In this document: in pieces, positions 8,534 through 20,367 of the stretch
How the letters are laid out: every line of letters begins with the position of its first letter
How positions within the stretch are numbered: position 1 is the stretch's first letter
Origin: Lysobacteraceae bacterium
GTDB taxonomy: Bacteria > Pseudomonadota > Gammaproteobacteria > Xanthomonadales > Rhodanobacteraceae
NCBI GenBank assembly: GCA_028870665.1
Contig: JAGWPB010000016.1
Coordinates: 1-43,043 of the forward strand
Direction of reading: 5' to 3'
DNA: 43,043 nt
The notes under the pieces: generated by a model
The model's database searches: none
Told to the model about the DNA's origin: nothing
The model's input: the letters and a program-made list of their open reading frames with translations, nothing else
Made by a program: the position numbers and the translations under genes

Positions 8534-9043
8534 ATGACCCCTGATGCAATGCCCGGCCGCCCGTTAGGACCCTGCCCTTTCGCCGTACGCCTGACCGCGC
8601 TGTTCTACGACCTGCTGACGTCGCTGGCGATCGTGCTGGTGGTGGGGCTGCTGGCGCAACTGGCCACCGGCGGCCGGCTGATCGCCATCCGCGACGGGCA
8701 CGCCCACGCGCCGGCCTGGTATCCCCTGCTGCAGTTGACCGCGCTGGCGGCGTATTTCGTCTGGTCATGGCTGCGCGGCGGCCAGACCCTGGGCGCGCGC
8801 GCGTGGCGCATGCGGGTGGTCGCCGACGCCGGCCGCGTCACCCTGCGGCAGGCGCTGGCCCGCTTCGCGGCCGCGGCCTCGCCGCTGCTGCTGCTGGCGT
8901 TCGGCCCGCTGCTCGAACCGCGCTGGCTGCTGGTGGCGATGCTGCTGGCCTGGGGCGCGGACTATGCCGCGGCGCTGCCCGACGGCGACCGCCGCACCCT
9001 GCACGATCGCCTCAGCGGCACCCGCCTGCTGCGTGAAAACTGA
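8534..9043 (+). CDS. RDD family membrane protein
   Basis: A 169-residue integral membrane protein of the RDD family (Pfam RDD). Hydrophobic segments lie at about residues 20-45, 63-80 and 110-150. The family's conserved charged residues are seen in FAVRLTALFYDLL near the first helix and in RRTLHDRLSGTRLL at the C-terminus. The function of the family is mostly unknown, with some members proposed as ion exchangers. The ATG at 8534 is the first in frame; another Met follows at residue 6. It is monocistronic, divergent from xerD and convergent with lptG after 18 bp. Confidence 0.85.
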   Translation: MTPDAMPGRPLGPCPFAVRLTALFYDLLTSLAIVLVVGLLAQLATGGRLIAIRDGHAHAPAWYPLLQLTALAAYFVWSWLRGGQTLGARAWRMRVVADAGRVTLRQALARFAAAASPLLLLAFGPLLEPRWLLVAMLLAWGADYAAALPDGDRRTLHDRLSGTRLLREN

Positions 9044-9061
9044 AGGATCGCGCGCACCGGC

Positions 9062-10168
9062 TCAGGCCGTGCGCCGGTGCACGAGCGCCGCCACCGCCGC
9101 CAGCAGCAGCAGCGGCAGCGCGTTGGCCAGCCAGGCCGATATTCCATAGACGGTGCCGAGATTGATCAAGGCACGCTGCACGAAAAACCAGGCGATCGCG
9201 ATCAGCAGGCCCAGCAGCAGGCGCTTGCCGAAACCGCCCGCGCGCAAGGCACCGAAGGCCAGCGGCAGCACGCACAGCACCAGCAGCAGCACGTCGAGGG
9301 GGTAGAACAGGCGCTGCCACAGCGCATCGGCGTAGGCCTGCGGATTCTGCCCGTTGCGGCTGAGATAGCGGACATTGCGCAGCAGGTCGCGGATCGACTG
9401 GCTTTCCGGATCGAGCACCGACAGACGCAGCAGGCGCGGATCGACATGGGTGTGCCAGATCGCCTGCGCCGCCGTCGTGGTCTGCGCGCCTGCCGCGTCG
9501 AAACGGGTATCGCTGACCCGATCGAGCATCCAGTGGCCACCGCGGAACTCGGCATCCGCAGCCCGGCGCACCTCGAGCAGGCGGCCCTGCGCGTCGAGGC
9601 GGTAGATGCGCACGTCGCGCAGGCGGATGTCGGCGCCGTGCGCTGCGGGCACCGCCAGCGCGCTCTTGACGTTGACGATGCTGTCGCCATCGCGCGTCCA
9701 CAGGCCCGACGAGGTCGTCGCGGCGATGTTGCTGGCGCGCAACGCCAGCTGGATCGCGGTGGCGCGCTGCTCGGCGGGCGGCATCGCGTATTCGGCCAGC
9801 AGCAGCACCCCGACGCTGAGCAGCGCGACCAGCGCCAGCACCGCGGCACCGATGCGCAACCGCGACATGCCGGCGGCGCGCAATGCGGTCAGTTCGTTGC
9901 CGGCCGCGAGGCCGCCCAGGCCCAGCAGCGCGCCGATCAGCGCCGCGTTGCCGAACAGGTCGACGATGCGCCGCGGGATGCTGTAGAGGATGTAGATCGC
10001 GGCGTCGGCAAGGGTATAGCCGTTGCGGCCGAGCTGGCCGAGCTGGCGCGCGAACTGCAGGAACGCATCGAAGCCGACCAGCAACGCCCACACCAGAGCC
10101 AGCGAGCCGAGCACGCTGACGACGATCACGCGGTCGGCCCGCTTCAGCGGCAGGTGCCAGCCGCTCAT
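9062..10168 (-). CDS. lptG: LPS export permease LptG
   Basis: A 368-residue inner-membrane permease of the YjgP/YjgQ family. With LptF and the LptB ATPase it extracts LPS from the inner membrane and feeds the Lpt bridge. It has the family layout: a first membrane segment at about residues 14-35, two more by about residue 125, a periplasmic beta-jellyroll in the middle, and three C-terminal membrane segments. The ATG at 10168 overlaps the lptF stop codon in an ATGA, which fixes the start and indicates translational coupling. A longer in-frame reading into lptF is not needed. Confidence 0.93.
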   Translation of the reverse strand: MSGWHLPLKRADRVIVVSVLGSLALVWALLVGFDAFLQFARQLGQLGRNGYTLADAAIYILYSIPRRIVDLFGNAALIGALLGLGGLAAGNELTALRAAGMSRLRIGAAVLALVALLSVGVLLLAEYAMPPAEQRATAIQLALRASNIAATTSSGLWTRDGDSIVNVKSALAVPAAHGADIRLRDVRIYRLDAQGRLLEVRRAADAEFRGGHWMLDRVSDTRFDAAGAQTTTAAQAIWHTHVDPRLLRLSVLDPESQSIRDLLRNVRYLSRNGQNPQAYADALWQRLFYPLDVLLLVLCVLPLAFGALRAGGFGKRLLLGLLIAIAWFFVQRALINLGTVYGISAWLANALPLLLLAAVAALVHRRTA

Positions 10169-11277
10169 GCCGGCCTCCGCGCAGGCACCCGTCGCGGCGC
10201 GTTCTGGCGCGCGAACGCCCACAGCGCCAGTGCCAGCGCCAGCAGCGGCACGCCCCACAGCGCGTACTCACCGATGCTGCGGCCCTGCATGATCGCGGCG
10301 CGACCGATGCCGAGCAGATTGGAGTAAAGCAGGTACGCCAGCAGCGCCAGCAGCATGCGCCCGTAGAACGGCTCGCGCGGACCTTGCCGTGCCAGCGGCA
10401 ACGCCAGCAGTCCCAGCACCAGCGTGCTCAGCGGCGCGGTCAGGCGCCACGTCAGCTCGGCGCGATCGGGCGGCGTCGGCGAGCCCCACAACTGCGCGGT
10501 GGTCTTGTCGTGCGGGGTGCCCTGGCTGTCATCGGGCGCACCCTGGATATTCGACAGGGCGATGTCGTTGCGCCGGTAGCTCATCAGCTTCCAGGCATTG
10601 CCGCCGAGCGGACCCTGGTAGCGGTGGCCGTCGAACAGGGCCAGGAAACGACCGCCGCCCTGGCTGTCCAGATACAGCTCGCCACGGGTGGCGGTGATCA
10701 GATCGACGCGCGGGCGACCGTCCGGCGCACGCCGCTCGCTGGCGACGAATACCTGGGTGAGCCGGTTGCCGGCGGCGTTCATGCGATCCACAAACATGAT
10801 GCCGCCGCGTCCGGGCAACTCGACGAAGCGCCCCGGCGCCAGTCCGGCGGCGATCACCGAACTGTTGGCGGCATTGACCATCGCCTGCGACGTGCGCGAG
10901 GCCCACGGCCCCAGCCACAACGCGATCAGCGCCACCAGCACCAGCACCGGCAGCGTCAGCAGCAGGGTCGGCCGCAGCAGACCCCGCGGACCCATGCCGG
11001 AGGAGGCCAGCACATGCATCTCGCTGTCGCGATACAGTCGCGCCAGCCCCAGCAGCACGCCGAGAAACAGCGCCAGCGGCAGCAGCAGCGACAACGCGTC
11101 GAGCACGCGCAGACCCAGCACCGGCAGCATCACGCTGGCCGGATAGCGGCCGGCCGCGACCTTCGACAGCACGTCGGACAGGGTGCCGCCCACGGTCACC
11201 ACCAGCAGCAGCGAAGCGCTGCCGATCAGGGCGAACGCCAGCTCGCGCAGCAGGTAGCGGTCGAGGATGCGCAGCAT
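10165..11277 (-). CDS. lptF: LPS export permease LptF
   Basis: A 370-residue inner-membrane permease, partner of LptG in the LptB2FG ABC transporter. The start MLRILDRYLLRELAFAL is typical of LptF. Three N-terminal membrane segments, a periplasmic jellyroll at about residues 130-270 and three C-terminal segments are visible. It is the first gene of lptF-lptG (ATGA overlap with lptG). It is divergent from pepA, the arrangement also known from E. coli, where lptFG oppose pepA-holC-valS. Confidence 0.93.
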   Translation of the reverse strand: MLRILDRYLLRELAFALIGSASLLLVVTVGGTLSDVLSKVAAGRYPASVMLPVLGLRVLDALSLLLPLALFLGVLLGLARLYRDSEMHVLASSGMGPRGLLRPTLLLTLPVLVLVALIALWLGPWASRTSQAMVNAANSSVIAAGLAPGRFVELPGRGGIMFVDRMNAAGNRLTQVFVASERRAPDGRPRVDLITATRGELYLDSQGGGRFLALFDGHRYQGPLGGNAWKLMSYRRNDIALSNIQGAPDDSQGTPHDKTTAQLWGSPTPPDRAELTWRLTAPLSTLVLGLLALPLARQGPREPFYGRMLLALLAYLLYSNLLGIGRAAIMQGRSIGEYALWGVPLLALALALWAFARQNAPRRVPARRPA

Positions 11278-11368
11278 CTAAGATGAAAGGCCCGCCGCGC
11301 CGCGCGCGGCCCAGTCGCCAAGTCTAGCCGGTCGCATCGCGGCCGTGCCCGCCCAGGAGCTCCCCCGC

Positions 11369-12844
11369 ATGTCCCTCGAGTTCAGCCTCGGTCCCGCGCA
11401 AGCCGAAAGCGTCGACGCACCCTGCATCGTGGTCGCCGCGCACGAACGCGGTGTGCTCAGTCCGGCCGCGCAGCGCGTGGACGCCGCCAGCGGCGGCCTG
11501 CTGACCCGTCTGGCGGCGGCGGGCGATCTGTCCGCCAAGCCCGGCAGCAGCACGCTGCTGCATCACATCGCCGGCGTGCGGGCACCGCGCGTGCTGGTCG
11601 TCGGCGCCGGCGCTGCCGATGCCCTGGACACGGCACGCTATCTGCGCGTCTGCGCCGAGGCCGGCCGCGTGCTGAAGAGTCTGCCGATCACCACCGCCAC
11701 CAGCTTCCTGCCCGAGCTCGCGGTGGCCGGGCGCGACAACGCGTGGGCCGTGCGCACCGCCGCGCTCGCCACCGATCACCAGACCTATCGCTACACCGCC
11801 ACCGTCAAGCCGAAGGATCCGGAACCGCGGCTGGCCGCACTGTCGCTGGTTGCGCCGGCCGACGCCGCGCGCGGGCTGCAGCAGGCGCGCGGGATCGCCG
11901 CCGGCGTGGCGCTGGCGCGCGAGCTGGCCAACCTGCCGCCCAACCTCTGCAACCCCGCGCATCTTGCCGCCGAGGCACGACGCATCGCCGACACCCATCC
12001 CGGCGTCAGCCTCGAGGTGCTCGAACGTGCCGACATGGAAGCGCTCGGCATGGGCGCGCTGCTGGCGGTGGCGCGCGGTTCGGCCAATCCGCCCAAGCTG
12101 ATCGTGTTGCGCTGGAACGGCGCAGGCGAGGCCAAGCCCCATGCGCTGGTCGGCAAGGGCATCACCTTCGACAGCGGCGGCATCAATCTCAAGGTGCAGG
12201 GTGGCATCGAGGAAATGAAATACGACATGGGCGGTGCCGCCGGCGTGCTGGGCACCTTCCTTGCCGCGGTCGAACTGCGGCTGGCGCTGAACCTGGTCTG
12301 CGTGGTGCCGGCGGTGGAAAACATGCCCGACGGCGACGCCTACCGTCCCAGCGACGTGCTGACGACGATGTCCGGGTTGACCGTCGAGGTGCTCAACACC
12401 GACGCCGAGGGCCGCCTGATCCTGTGCGATGCGCTGACCTACGTGCAGCGCTTCGAACCGCAGGCGATCGTCGACGTCGCCACGCTGACCGGCGCCTGCG
12501 TGATCGCGCTGGGCAAGCATGCTTCCGGCCTGATGAGCCGGCACGACGATCTGGCCGCCGAGCTGCTGGCCGCCGGCGAGACGAGTCACGACCGCGCCTG
12601 GCGCCTGCCCCTGTGGGACGACTACGGCAGCCAGCTCGAGAGCGCATTCGCCGACATCGCCAACATCGGCGGCAAAGGTGCCGGCGCGATCACCGCCGGC
12701 TGCTTCCTGGCGCGCTTCACCGAAGGCCGGCGCTGGGCACATCTCGACATCGCCGGCACCGCCTGGGACGAGGGTCGCAAGGGCATGGCCACCGGTCGGC
12801 CGGTCGGCCTGCTGACGCAGTGGCTGCTCGACCGCTGCGGTTGA
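11369..12844 (+). CDS. pepA: Leucyl aminopeptidase (M17)
   Basis: A 491-residue M17 metallo-aminopeptidase. It removes N-terminal residues from peptides in the cytoplasm; in E. coli the same protein also binds DNA in Xer recombination at plasmid cer sites. Metal and catalytic residues are in [13 protein letters not shown] (Lys263, Asp268), [10 protein letters not shown] (Asp286) and the family signature NTDAEGRL at 343-350 (Asp345, Glu347, catalytic Arg349). The ATG at 11369 was chosen over an in-frame GTG at 11345 because GGAG lies 9 nt before it and the family N-terminus begins there. holC follows after 12 bp. Confidence 0.95.
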   Translation: MSLEFSLGPAQAESVDAPCIVVAAHERGVLSPAAQRVDAASGGLLTRLAAAGDLSAKPGSSTLLHHIAGVRAPRVLVVGAGAADALDTARYLRVCAEAGRVLKSLPITTATSFLPELAVAGRDNAWAVRTAALATDHQTYRYTATVKPKDPEPRLAALSLVAPADAARGLQQARGIAAGVALARELANLPPNLCNPAHLAAEARRIADTHPGVSLEVLERADMEALGMGALLAVARGSANPPKLIVLRWNGAGEAKPHALVGKGITFDSGGINLKVQGGIEEMKYDMGGAAGVLGTFLAAVELRLALNLVCVVPAVENMPDGDAYRPSDVLTTMSGLTVEVLNTDAEGRLILCDALTYVQRFEPQAIVDVATLTGACVIALGKHASGLMSRHDDLAAELLAAGETSHDRAWRLPLWDDYGSQLESAFADIANIGGKGAGAITAGCFLARFTEGRRWAHLDIAGTAWDEGRKGMATGRPVGLLTQWLLDRCG

Positions 12845-12856
12845 TTCCGCGTCGCC

Positions 12857-13279
12857 ATGCCGCGCGCCGACTTCTACCTGATCGCCAAGCCGCGCTTCGC
12901 AGCCGAGCCGCTGCGACTGGTCTGCGAACTGGTCCGACTTGCCCATGCGGCACGTCAGCCGACGCTGGTACTCGCCCGTGATCTGGAACAGGCCGAGACC
13001 CTGGACGAATTGCTGTGGGCATTCGACGAGGACGCGTTCATTCCGCACCAGATCGCCGGCGACGACGATGACGCAGTCACCGCGGTGCTGATCGTGCCGC
13101 CGGGCGTGGCCACGCCCGACCGGCCGCTGCTGATCAACCTGCGCGACGACTGCGCGACGGGCCACTGCGAACGCGTGCTGGAAGTGGTGGCCGCCGATGC
13201 CGCCGCGCGCGAAGGCTCACGCGCGCGCTGGCGCGGCTACCAGCAACGCGGCTTCGAGGTCGCCAAGCACGATATGTGA
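12857..13279 (+). CDS. holC: DNA polymerase III chi subunit
   Basis: A 140-residue HolC-like protein (E. coli chi has 147). Chi joins psi in the clamp-loader complex and contacts single-strand DNA-binding protein. Family features are the N-terminal YLIAKPRF, the middle LDELLWAFDEDAFIPHQ and the C-terminal half with RARWRGYQQRGFEV. It lies directly after pepA, its usual place. In E. coli and, to my knowledge, in Xanthomonas, valS follows holC; here the next gene is secA on the opposite strand, so the conserved order is broken just after holC. Confidence 0.88.
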   Translation: MPRADFYLIAKPRFAAEPLRLVCELVRLAHAARQPTLVLARDLEQAETLDELLWAFDEDAFIPHQIAGDDDDAVTAVLIVPPGVATPDRPLLINLRDDCATGHCERVLEVVAADAAAREGSRARWRGYQQRGFEVAKHDM

Positions 13280-13434
13280 GCGTCACCGGCCGATCCGACC
13301 GGCGCACCCGGCTCGCCGCTGCGTTTCCCGCCGCCCGACCTTGCATCGGCACGGCGGGACGGGACGGTTACGCCAGTCGGCCGTGGCACTGCTTGTATTT
13401 CTTCCCGGAGCCGCAGGGGCGAGCCGGGGGCTTT

Positions 13435-13491
13435 CGCGAGATGCCGGGGGGCATCTCGCGCCGGCGAGCGCCCGGCCATGGACGGCCGGGC
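13435..13491. repeat. Two hairpins between the secA 3'-end copies
   Basis: Hairpin 1 has 11-bp perfect arms CGCGAGATGCC (13435-13445) and GGCATCTCGCG (13450-13460) around GGGG. Hairpin 2 has 8-bp arms GCCCGGCC (13470-13477) and GGCCGGGC (13484-13491) around ATGGAC. They lie downstream of the secA stop and could end its message or be REP-like repeats. No U-tract follows on the minus strand. Confidence 0.6.
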
Positions 13492-13513
13492 CGGTGCCAC
13501 CCACCAGGGACGG

Positions 13514-16249
<2,736 letters not shown>

Positions 16250-16401
16250 CGGCGGAATCACGCTCGAGGAGGAAAGGGGGTGCGCGCTCGCGCAAGGGCG
16301 CCGATGATACTACGTCACTCCGCGCGCCCCTTTCGGATGGCGGCTGTGTACGCCGGATTCAAGATGACCGCTGCTTGCGGTCGGCGGTCGGCAGTCGGCG
16401 C

Positions 16402-17337
16402 TCAGCGACGAGCGCGCACGAAGGCCAGCGGGTTGACCAGCTGGCCGCGATACCAGACCTCGAAATGCACATGCGGTCCGGTCGAGCGGCCGGTGGAACC
16501 GACCAGCGCGATGTCCTGGCCGACGCGGACGCGTTCACCGACATGGACCAGCAGCCTTTCGGCATGCGCGTAGCGGGTCATGAAACCGTTGCCGTGGTCG
16601 ATCTCGACGACGTCACCGTATCCGGAACGCTCACCGGCATAGCTGACGACGCCCTCGGCGACGGCATGGATCGCCGTGCCGGCCGGCGCGGCGATGTCGA
16701 GGCCGGGGTGGAATTCGCTGCGGCCATCGAAGGGATCGGCACGCATGCCGAAATAGGACGAGATGTAACCGTCCCGCACCGGCATGCCGGTCGGCTGCAG
16801 GGCGGCATCCATCTTGTGGTCGAGCAGCAGGGTCTCGAGCGCGGCCAGTTGCGCCTGCTGCTGGTCGAAGCGCCGACCGAGCGCCGCGATGCTGCGCTGC
16901 AGATCGGCCGGCGTGCCGTAAGCGGCAGACCCGACCGCGATTTCCGGACCGCCGACGCCGGGTTGGACGTCGAAATTGAACTCGCCGTCGTCGAGCTTGC
17001 CGGCATGCGCCAGCCGCTCGCCCAGCGCCCCCAGCCGCAGCGATTGCGCCTCGAGCTGGCCGAGCTTGACCGCCAGCGCGTTGACGTCGCGCTGGGCGTC
17101 ACGCTGCACGCCGCCGAGCTGGCTTTGCTGAGCCTGCACCTGCACGCGCAGGGCGCGTACCTGGGCCAGCGCGCGCTGCGACGGGCTGGCGAACAGCAGC
17201 GCGAGCGCCGCACCACTGCCGACCAGTACCAGCACCGCGGCGGCCAGGGCCGCGGCGCAACGCAGCCGCGTGCGCGGGCAGCGCAGATCGAGGGTCTTCG
17301 GCGCCGAGCGCGCGGTGGTGACGAGTATGATGTTCAT
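16402..17337 (-). CDS. M23 (LytM-type) envelope peptidase, membrane anchored
   Basis: A 311-residue peptidase of the M23/LytM family, which cuts peptidoglycan cross-links or, when degenerate, activates amidases. It has a basic cytoplasmic start, one membrane segment at about residues 28-50, a coiled-coil region (about 56-115 and 150-175) and a C-terminal M23 domain (about 186-305). The zinc ligands appear intact: His210 and Asp214 in HPGLD, and His291 in HVHF, with His258 in YAH. It is therefore probably an active enzyme (inference). It lies 152 bp upstream of secA on the same strand, and the opposite-strand DciA-like gene starts only 27 bp away. This M23 gene beside lpxC and secA is a familiar Xanthomonadales arrangement. 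Confidence 0.9.
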   Translation of the reverse strand: MNIILVTTARSAPKTLDLRCPRTRLRCAAALAAAVLVLVGSGAALALLFASPSQRALAQVRALRVQVQAQQSQLGGVQRDAQRDVNALAVKLGQLEAQSLRLGALGERLAHAGKLDDGEFNFDVQPGVGGPEIAVGSAAYGTPADLQRSIAALGRRFDQQQAQLAALETLLLDHKMDAALQPTGMPVRDGYISSYFGMRADPFDGRSEFHPGLDIAAPAGTAIHAVAEGVVSYAGERSGYGDVVEIDHGNGFMTRYAHAERLLVHVGERVRVGQDIALVGSTGRSTGPHVHFEVWYRGQLVNPLAFVRARR

Positions 17338-17364
17338 GCCGCCCCAAGCCGTCAGGTTTCACTC

Positions 17365-17835
17365 GTGCAGCCACCGCGTCCGCGTTCCCGTTCGCCTTCG
17401 CGCACCGGCCTGCGGCCGGTGGCGGAATGCGACCCGGTGACGGCGCTCGCCCCGCGCGCGATGGCGCTGGACCAGCTCGACCGGCAACTGCGCCGGATGC
17501 TGCCGGGCGTCCTCGGCGACCAGGTCCGGCTCGCCAGCGTGCAGCCCGATCGCATCGTTTTCCTGGCCATCTCCGCCGCCTGGGCCTCGCGACTGCGCCT
17601 CGAGCAGGCGCGGATCCTCGAAGCCGCGCGCATCCTCGGCGCGGTCGCCACGGCGATCACCGTGAAAGTGGCGCCCCTGCCACCCGCTCCCAGACTGCCG
17701 GCAGAGCGCAAGCCCCTTTCACCCGCGACCGCCCGACATCTGCGCGCCACGGCGCAATCCCTGCCGGACCCGGATACCCGGAATCTGCTCCTTGCCCTGG
17801 CATCCCTCGCCACGGATGCTCCCGGAGGGCAGTGA
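17365..17835 (+). CDS. DciA-like (DUF721) replicative helicase loader
   Basis: A protein of about 156 residues with a DUF721/DciA-like core: an N-terminal helix LDQLDRQLRRMLP, then a KH-like fold in which RIVFLAISAAWASRLRLEQARIL carries the conserved Trp-Ala-X-Arg-Leu. A variable tail follows. DciA is the ancestral loader of the DnaB helicase in bacteria that lack DnaC. The location between lpxC (convergent) and the M23/secA pair is where this gene is found in Xanthomonadales and Pseudomonas relatives. The start is uncertain: I used the GTG at 17365, which keeps the region before the first helix; GTG 17437 or ATG 17461 are alternatives. No strong Shine-Dalgarno is visible. Confidence 0.72.
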   Translation: MQPPRPRSRSPSRTGLRPVAECDPVTALAPRAMALDQLDRQLRRMLPGVLGDQVRLASVQPDRIVFLAISAAWASRLRLEQARILEAARILGAVATAITVKVAPLPPAPRLPAERKPLSPATARHLRATAQSLPDPDTRNLLLALASLATDAPGGQ

Positions 17836-17888
17836 ATCACTTCCCGCGGCGGCCGGAGCGGACCGCCGTCACTCTTTGCAAACAAGTG

Positions 17889-18800
17889 TTACATCGCCTG
17901 CGCCGGATGGGCGTAGGAGATGGGCGCGCTGGCGGGGTCGTCGAAATAGACCTCTTCCCAGGCACTGGCATCGGCCATCAGCGTGCGCAGCAGCAGGTTG
18001 TTCAGCTCGTGACCCGACTTGTGGCCGAAGAACGCGCCGATCAGGCTGTGCCCGAGCAGATACAGGTCGCCGATGGCGTCAAGGATCTTGTGCTTGACGA
18101 ACTCGTCCTCGTAACGCAGGCCGTCTTCATTGAGCACGCGGTAGTCGTCGAGCACGATGGCGTTGTCCATCGAGCCGCCCAGCGCCAGATTGCGCTCGCG
18201 CAGCATCTCGATGTCGCGCATGAAGCCGAAGGTGCGCGCCCGGCTGACTTCCTTCACGAACGAGGTGGTCGAGAAGTCGATCTCGGCGGTCGAGGTGCGC
18301 GAATTGAAGATCGGATGGCGGAACTCGATCGAGAAACCGACCTTGAAGCCGTCGAACGGCTCGAACCGGCACCACTTGTCACCGTCCTCGACGCGCAGCG
18401 ATTTCTTGATGCGGATGAAGCGCTTGGGCGCGTTCTGCTCCTCGATGCCCGCCGATTGCAGCAGAAACACGAAGGGGCCGGCGCTGCCGTCCATGATCGG
18501 CACTTCGGGCGCCGACAGGTCGACGTAGGCATTGTCGATGCCCAGCCCGGCCATGGCCGAGAGCAGGTGCTCGACGGTGGAGACGCGCGCCTCGCCCTTG
18601 ACCAGGGTGGTGGACAGGCGGGTATCGCCCACGTTCTCGCAACGCGATGGGATATCCACCGGCACGGCCAGATCCGTGCGGCGGAACACGATGCCGGTGT
18701 TGGGCGCAGCCGGGCGCAGGGTCATATAGACCTTGTCGCCCGTATGCAGCCCGACGCCCGTCGCCCGGATGACGTTCTTGAGCGTGCGCTGCTTGATCAT
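17889..18800 (-). CDS. lpxC: UDP-3-O-acyl-GlcNAc deacetylase
   Basis: A 303-residue zinc enzyme that catalyses the committed step of lipid A synthesis. The zinc ligands are His78 ([10 protein letters not shown]), His237 and Asp241 (HKILDAIGD), and the catalytic base region is HKSGHELN with His264; all sit one residue before their E. coli positions. The ATG at 18800 starts the canonical MIKQRTLKN. It is the last gene of the division cluster, 217 bp after ftsZ. That gap contains long hairpins and a candidate promoter, so lpxC may be partly uncoupled from ftsZ transcription. It is convergent with the DciA-like gene after 53 bp. Confidence 0.97.
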   Translation of the reverse strand: MIKQRTLKNVIRATGVGLHTGDKVYMTLRPAAPNTGIVFRRTDLAVPVDIPSRCENVGDTRLSTTLVKGEARVSTVEHLLSAMAGLGIDNAYVDLSAPEVPIMDGSAGPFVFLLQSAGIEEQNAPKRFIRIKKSLRVEDGDKWCRFEPFDGFKVGFSIEFRHPIFNSRTSTAEIDFSTTSFVKEVSRARTFGFMRDIEMLRERNLALGGSMDNAIVLDDYRVLNEDGLRYEDEFVKHKILDAIGDLYLLGHSLIGAFFGHKSGHELNNLLLRTLMADASAWEEVYFDDPASAPISYAHPAQAM

Positions 18801-18840
18801 TTTTATGATGGACCCGGGGCAGCAATCAAAAGTGGGCGGG

Positions 18841-18869
18841 AATGTAGCACAGGGTTTACGGTCCGAAAA
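18841..18869 (-). promoter_or_regulatory. Candidate lpxC promoter
   Basis: The minus strand has TACATT (18846-18841) as a possible -10, preceded by TG three bases upstream. A weak -35-like TTTTCG lies at 18869-18864 with a 17-bp spacer. It lies between the ftsZ-distal hairpins and the lpxC start. This is motif reading only. Confidence 0.3.
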
Positions 18870-18932
18870 CAAACCACTGCGTTCAGGAATATCACGATCC
18901 GTGCGCCAGTGCACGAGATCACGCGGCGGCGC

Positions 18933-18999
18933 GCCGCCCGCGACCGGGGACGGAAACCCGGTCGCGGGCGGCACGATCCGTGCGCGTCCCGCGCACGGA
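18933..18999 (-). terminator. Two strong hairpins after ftsZ
   Basis: The first after the ftsZ stop has 10-bp arms TCCGTGCGCG (18977-18986) and CGCGCACGGA (18990-18999) with a 3-nt loop. The second has 16-bp perfect arms, GCCGCCCGCGACCGGG (18933-18948) and its complement at 18957-18972, with an 8-nt loop. There is no U-tract. They probably reduce read-through from ftsZ into lpxC or stabilise the ftsZ message (inference). Confidence 0.55.
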
Positions 19000-19017
19000 C
19001 AGCCCGCCGGTCCGCGC

Positions 19018-20214
19018 TCAGTCGGCCTGGCGGCGCAGGAAGGCCGGGATGTCGAGGTAGTCGATGGCCGGATCAGCCGTACCGGTCTTTGCCTCGATCG
19101 CCGGTTCGGCCTGCGCGCGCGGCACCGCGGATGCCCGCAGCGGCACGTTCATCACCTCGGCCCCGCCGGTACCGGTGCGCAGCATCACCGGCCGCGGGCG
19201 CGGCGCCGCAGCGGCCTCGTCGCGGGCGGCATGGCGCACCGGCTGGCGTGCGGCGACGCCGCGGTTGAGTCCGGTGGCGACCACGGTGACGCGCACGTCA
19301 TCCTGCAGGTCGGGGTCCAGCGCGGTGCCGATCACCACCGTGGCGTCCTCGCTGGCGAAATCGTGCACGAGGCGGCCGATCTCGTCGAACTCGCGCATGG
19401 TCAGGTTGGGACCGGCGGTGACATTGACCAGGATGCCGCAGGCGCCGGCCAGGCTGACGTCCTCCAGCAGCGGGTTGTTGATCGCCGCTTCGGCCGCCGC
19501 CTGGGCACGGTCGTCGCCACGGGCGGTGCCGCTGCCCATCATCGCCATGCCCATCTCGCTCATCACGGTGCGCACGTCGGCGAAGTCGACGTTGATCAGG
19601 CCCGGACGGGTGATCAGGTCGGCGATACCCTGCACGGCACCCACCAGCACCTCGTTGGCGGCCTTGAACGCCGACACCAGGGTGACCTCGCGGCCGAGCA
19701 CGGTCAGCAGCTTCTCGTTGGGGACCGTGATCAGCGAGTCGACGTACTGGGCCAGGTCCTCGATGCCCTTGAGCGCCACCTGCATGCGCCGGCGACCCTC
19801 GAACGGGAACGGCTTGGTCACCACCGCCACGGTCAGGATGCCGCGTTCCTTGGCCAGCTGCGCCACCACCGGCGCCGCGCCGGTGCCGGTGCCGCCGCCC
19901 ATGCCGGCGGTGATGAACACCATGTCGGCGCCGCTGAGCATCTCCTCGATGCGCTCGCGATCCTCGAGCGCGGCCTGGCGACCGACCTCGGGATTGGCTC
20001 CGGCGCCGAGGCCCTTGGTGACGTTGGCGCCGAGCTGCAGGGTGACGCGGGCACCGGAGTTCTTCAGCGCCTGGGCGTCGGTGTTGGCGCAGATGAACTC
20101 CACGCCCTCGATATCGGCGTTCAGCATGTGGCTGATGGCATTGTTGCCGCCGCCGCCGACACCGATGACCTTGATCACCGCGTTGGGGGTGAGTCTTTCG
20201 ATCAGTTCAAACAT
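19018..20214 (-). CDS. ftsZ: Cell division GTPase FtsZ
   Basis: A 398-residue tubulin homologue that builds the Z-ring. The GTP-binding signature [12 protein letters not shown] is at about residues 104-115, and the T7 loop that completes the GTPase of the next subunit is in [13 protein letters not shown]. After a proline/arginine-rich linker the C-terminal peptide [14 protein letters not shown] is the binding site for FtsA and ZipA. The ATG at 20214 follows GGAGAACGCATC, a good ribosome binding site, and starts the canonical MFELIE. It lies 153 bp after ftsA, the first real gap since rsmH, and that gap holds hairpins. Confidence 0.98.
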   Translation of the reverse strand: MFELIERLTPNAVIKVIGVGGGGNNAISHMLNADIEGVEFICANTDAQALKNSGARVTLQLGANVTKGLGAGANPEVGRQAALEDRERIEEMLSGADMVFITAGMGGGTGTGAAPVVAQLAKERGILTVAVVTKPFPFEGRRRMQVALKGIEDLAQYVDSLITVPNEKLLTVLGREVTLVSAFKAANEVLVGAVQGIADLITRPGLINVDFADVRTVMSEMGMAMMGSGTARGDDRAQAAAEAAINNPLLEDVSLAGACGILVNVTAGPNLTMREFDEIGRLVHDFASEDATVVIGTALDPDLQDDVRVTVVATGLNRGVAARQPVRHAARDEAAAAPRPRPVMLRTGTGGAEVMNVPLRASAVPRAQAEPAIEAKTGTADPAIDYLDIPAFLRRQAD

Positions 20215-20303
20215 GATGCGTTCTCCGTCGGTACCGCTGTCGTTGTCGTTCGGACCGCCACGCGCATCCGGCGCGAAGCGGCTGTGCGGCGTGACTGCCG
20301 CCT

Positions 20304-20344
20304 GCGGCGCTTCCTGCGCCGCGAACGGGGCCTGGCAGGGCCCC
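20304..20344 (-). terminator. Two hairpins between ftsA and ftsZ
   Basis: Hairpin 1 (nearer ftsA) has arms GGGGCC (20327-20332) and GGCCCC (20339-20344) around 6 nt. Hairpin 2 has arms GCGGCGC (20304-20310) and GCGCCGC (20316-20322) around TTCCT, the same loop as the hairpin after xerD. They may be attenuators or mRNA processing or stabilising structures ahead of ftsZ. No U-tract is seen. Confidence 0.4.
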
Positions 20345-20367
20345 TCCATCCGCCCGGGCGAGCCCGG

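Noticed and set aside
16307-16335. secA promoter with -10 TAGTAT
   Set aside because: The -10 is plausible but the -35 region (CGAAAG) is not; it is mentioned with secA but not called as a feature.
18801-18974. N-terminal extension of lpxC
   Set aside because: The open frame continues upstream, but the conserved protein starts at MIKQRTLKN (18800); the extension crosses the hairpin region and the candidate promoter.
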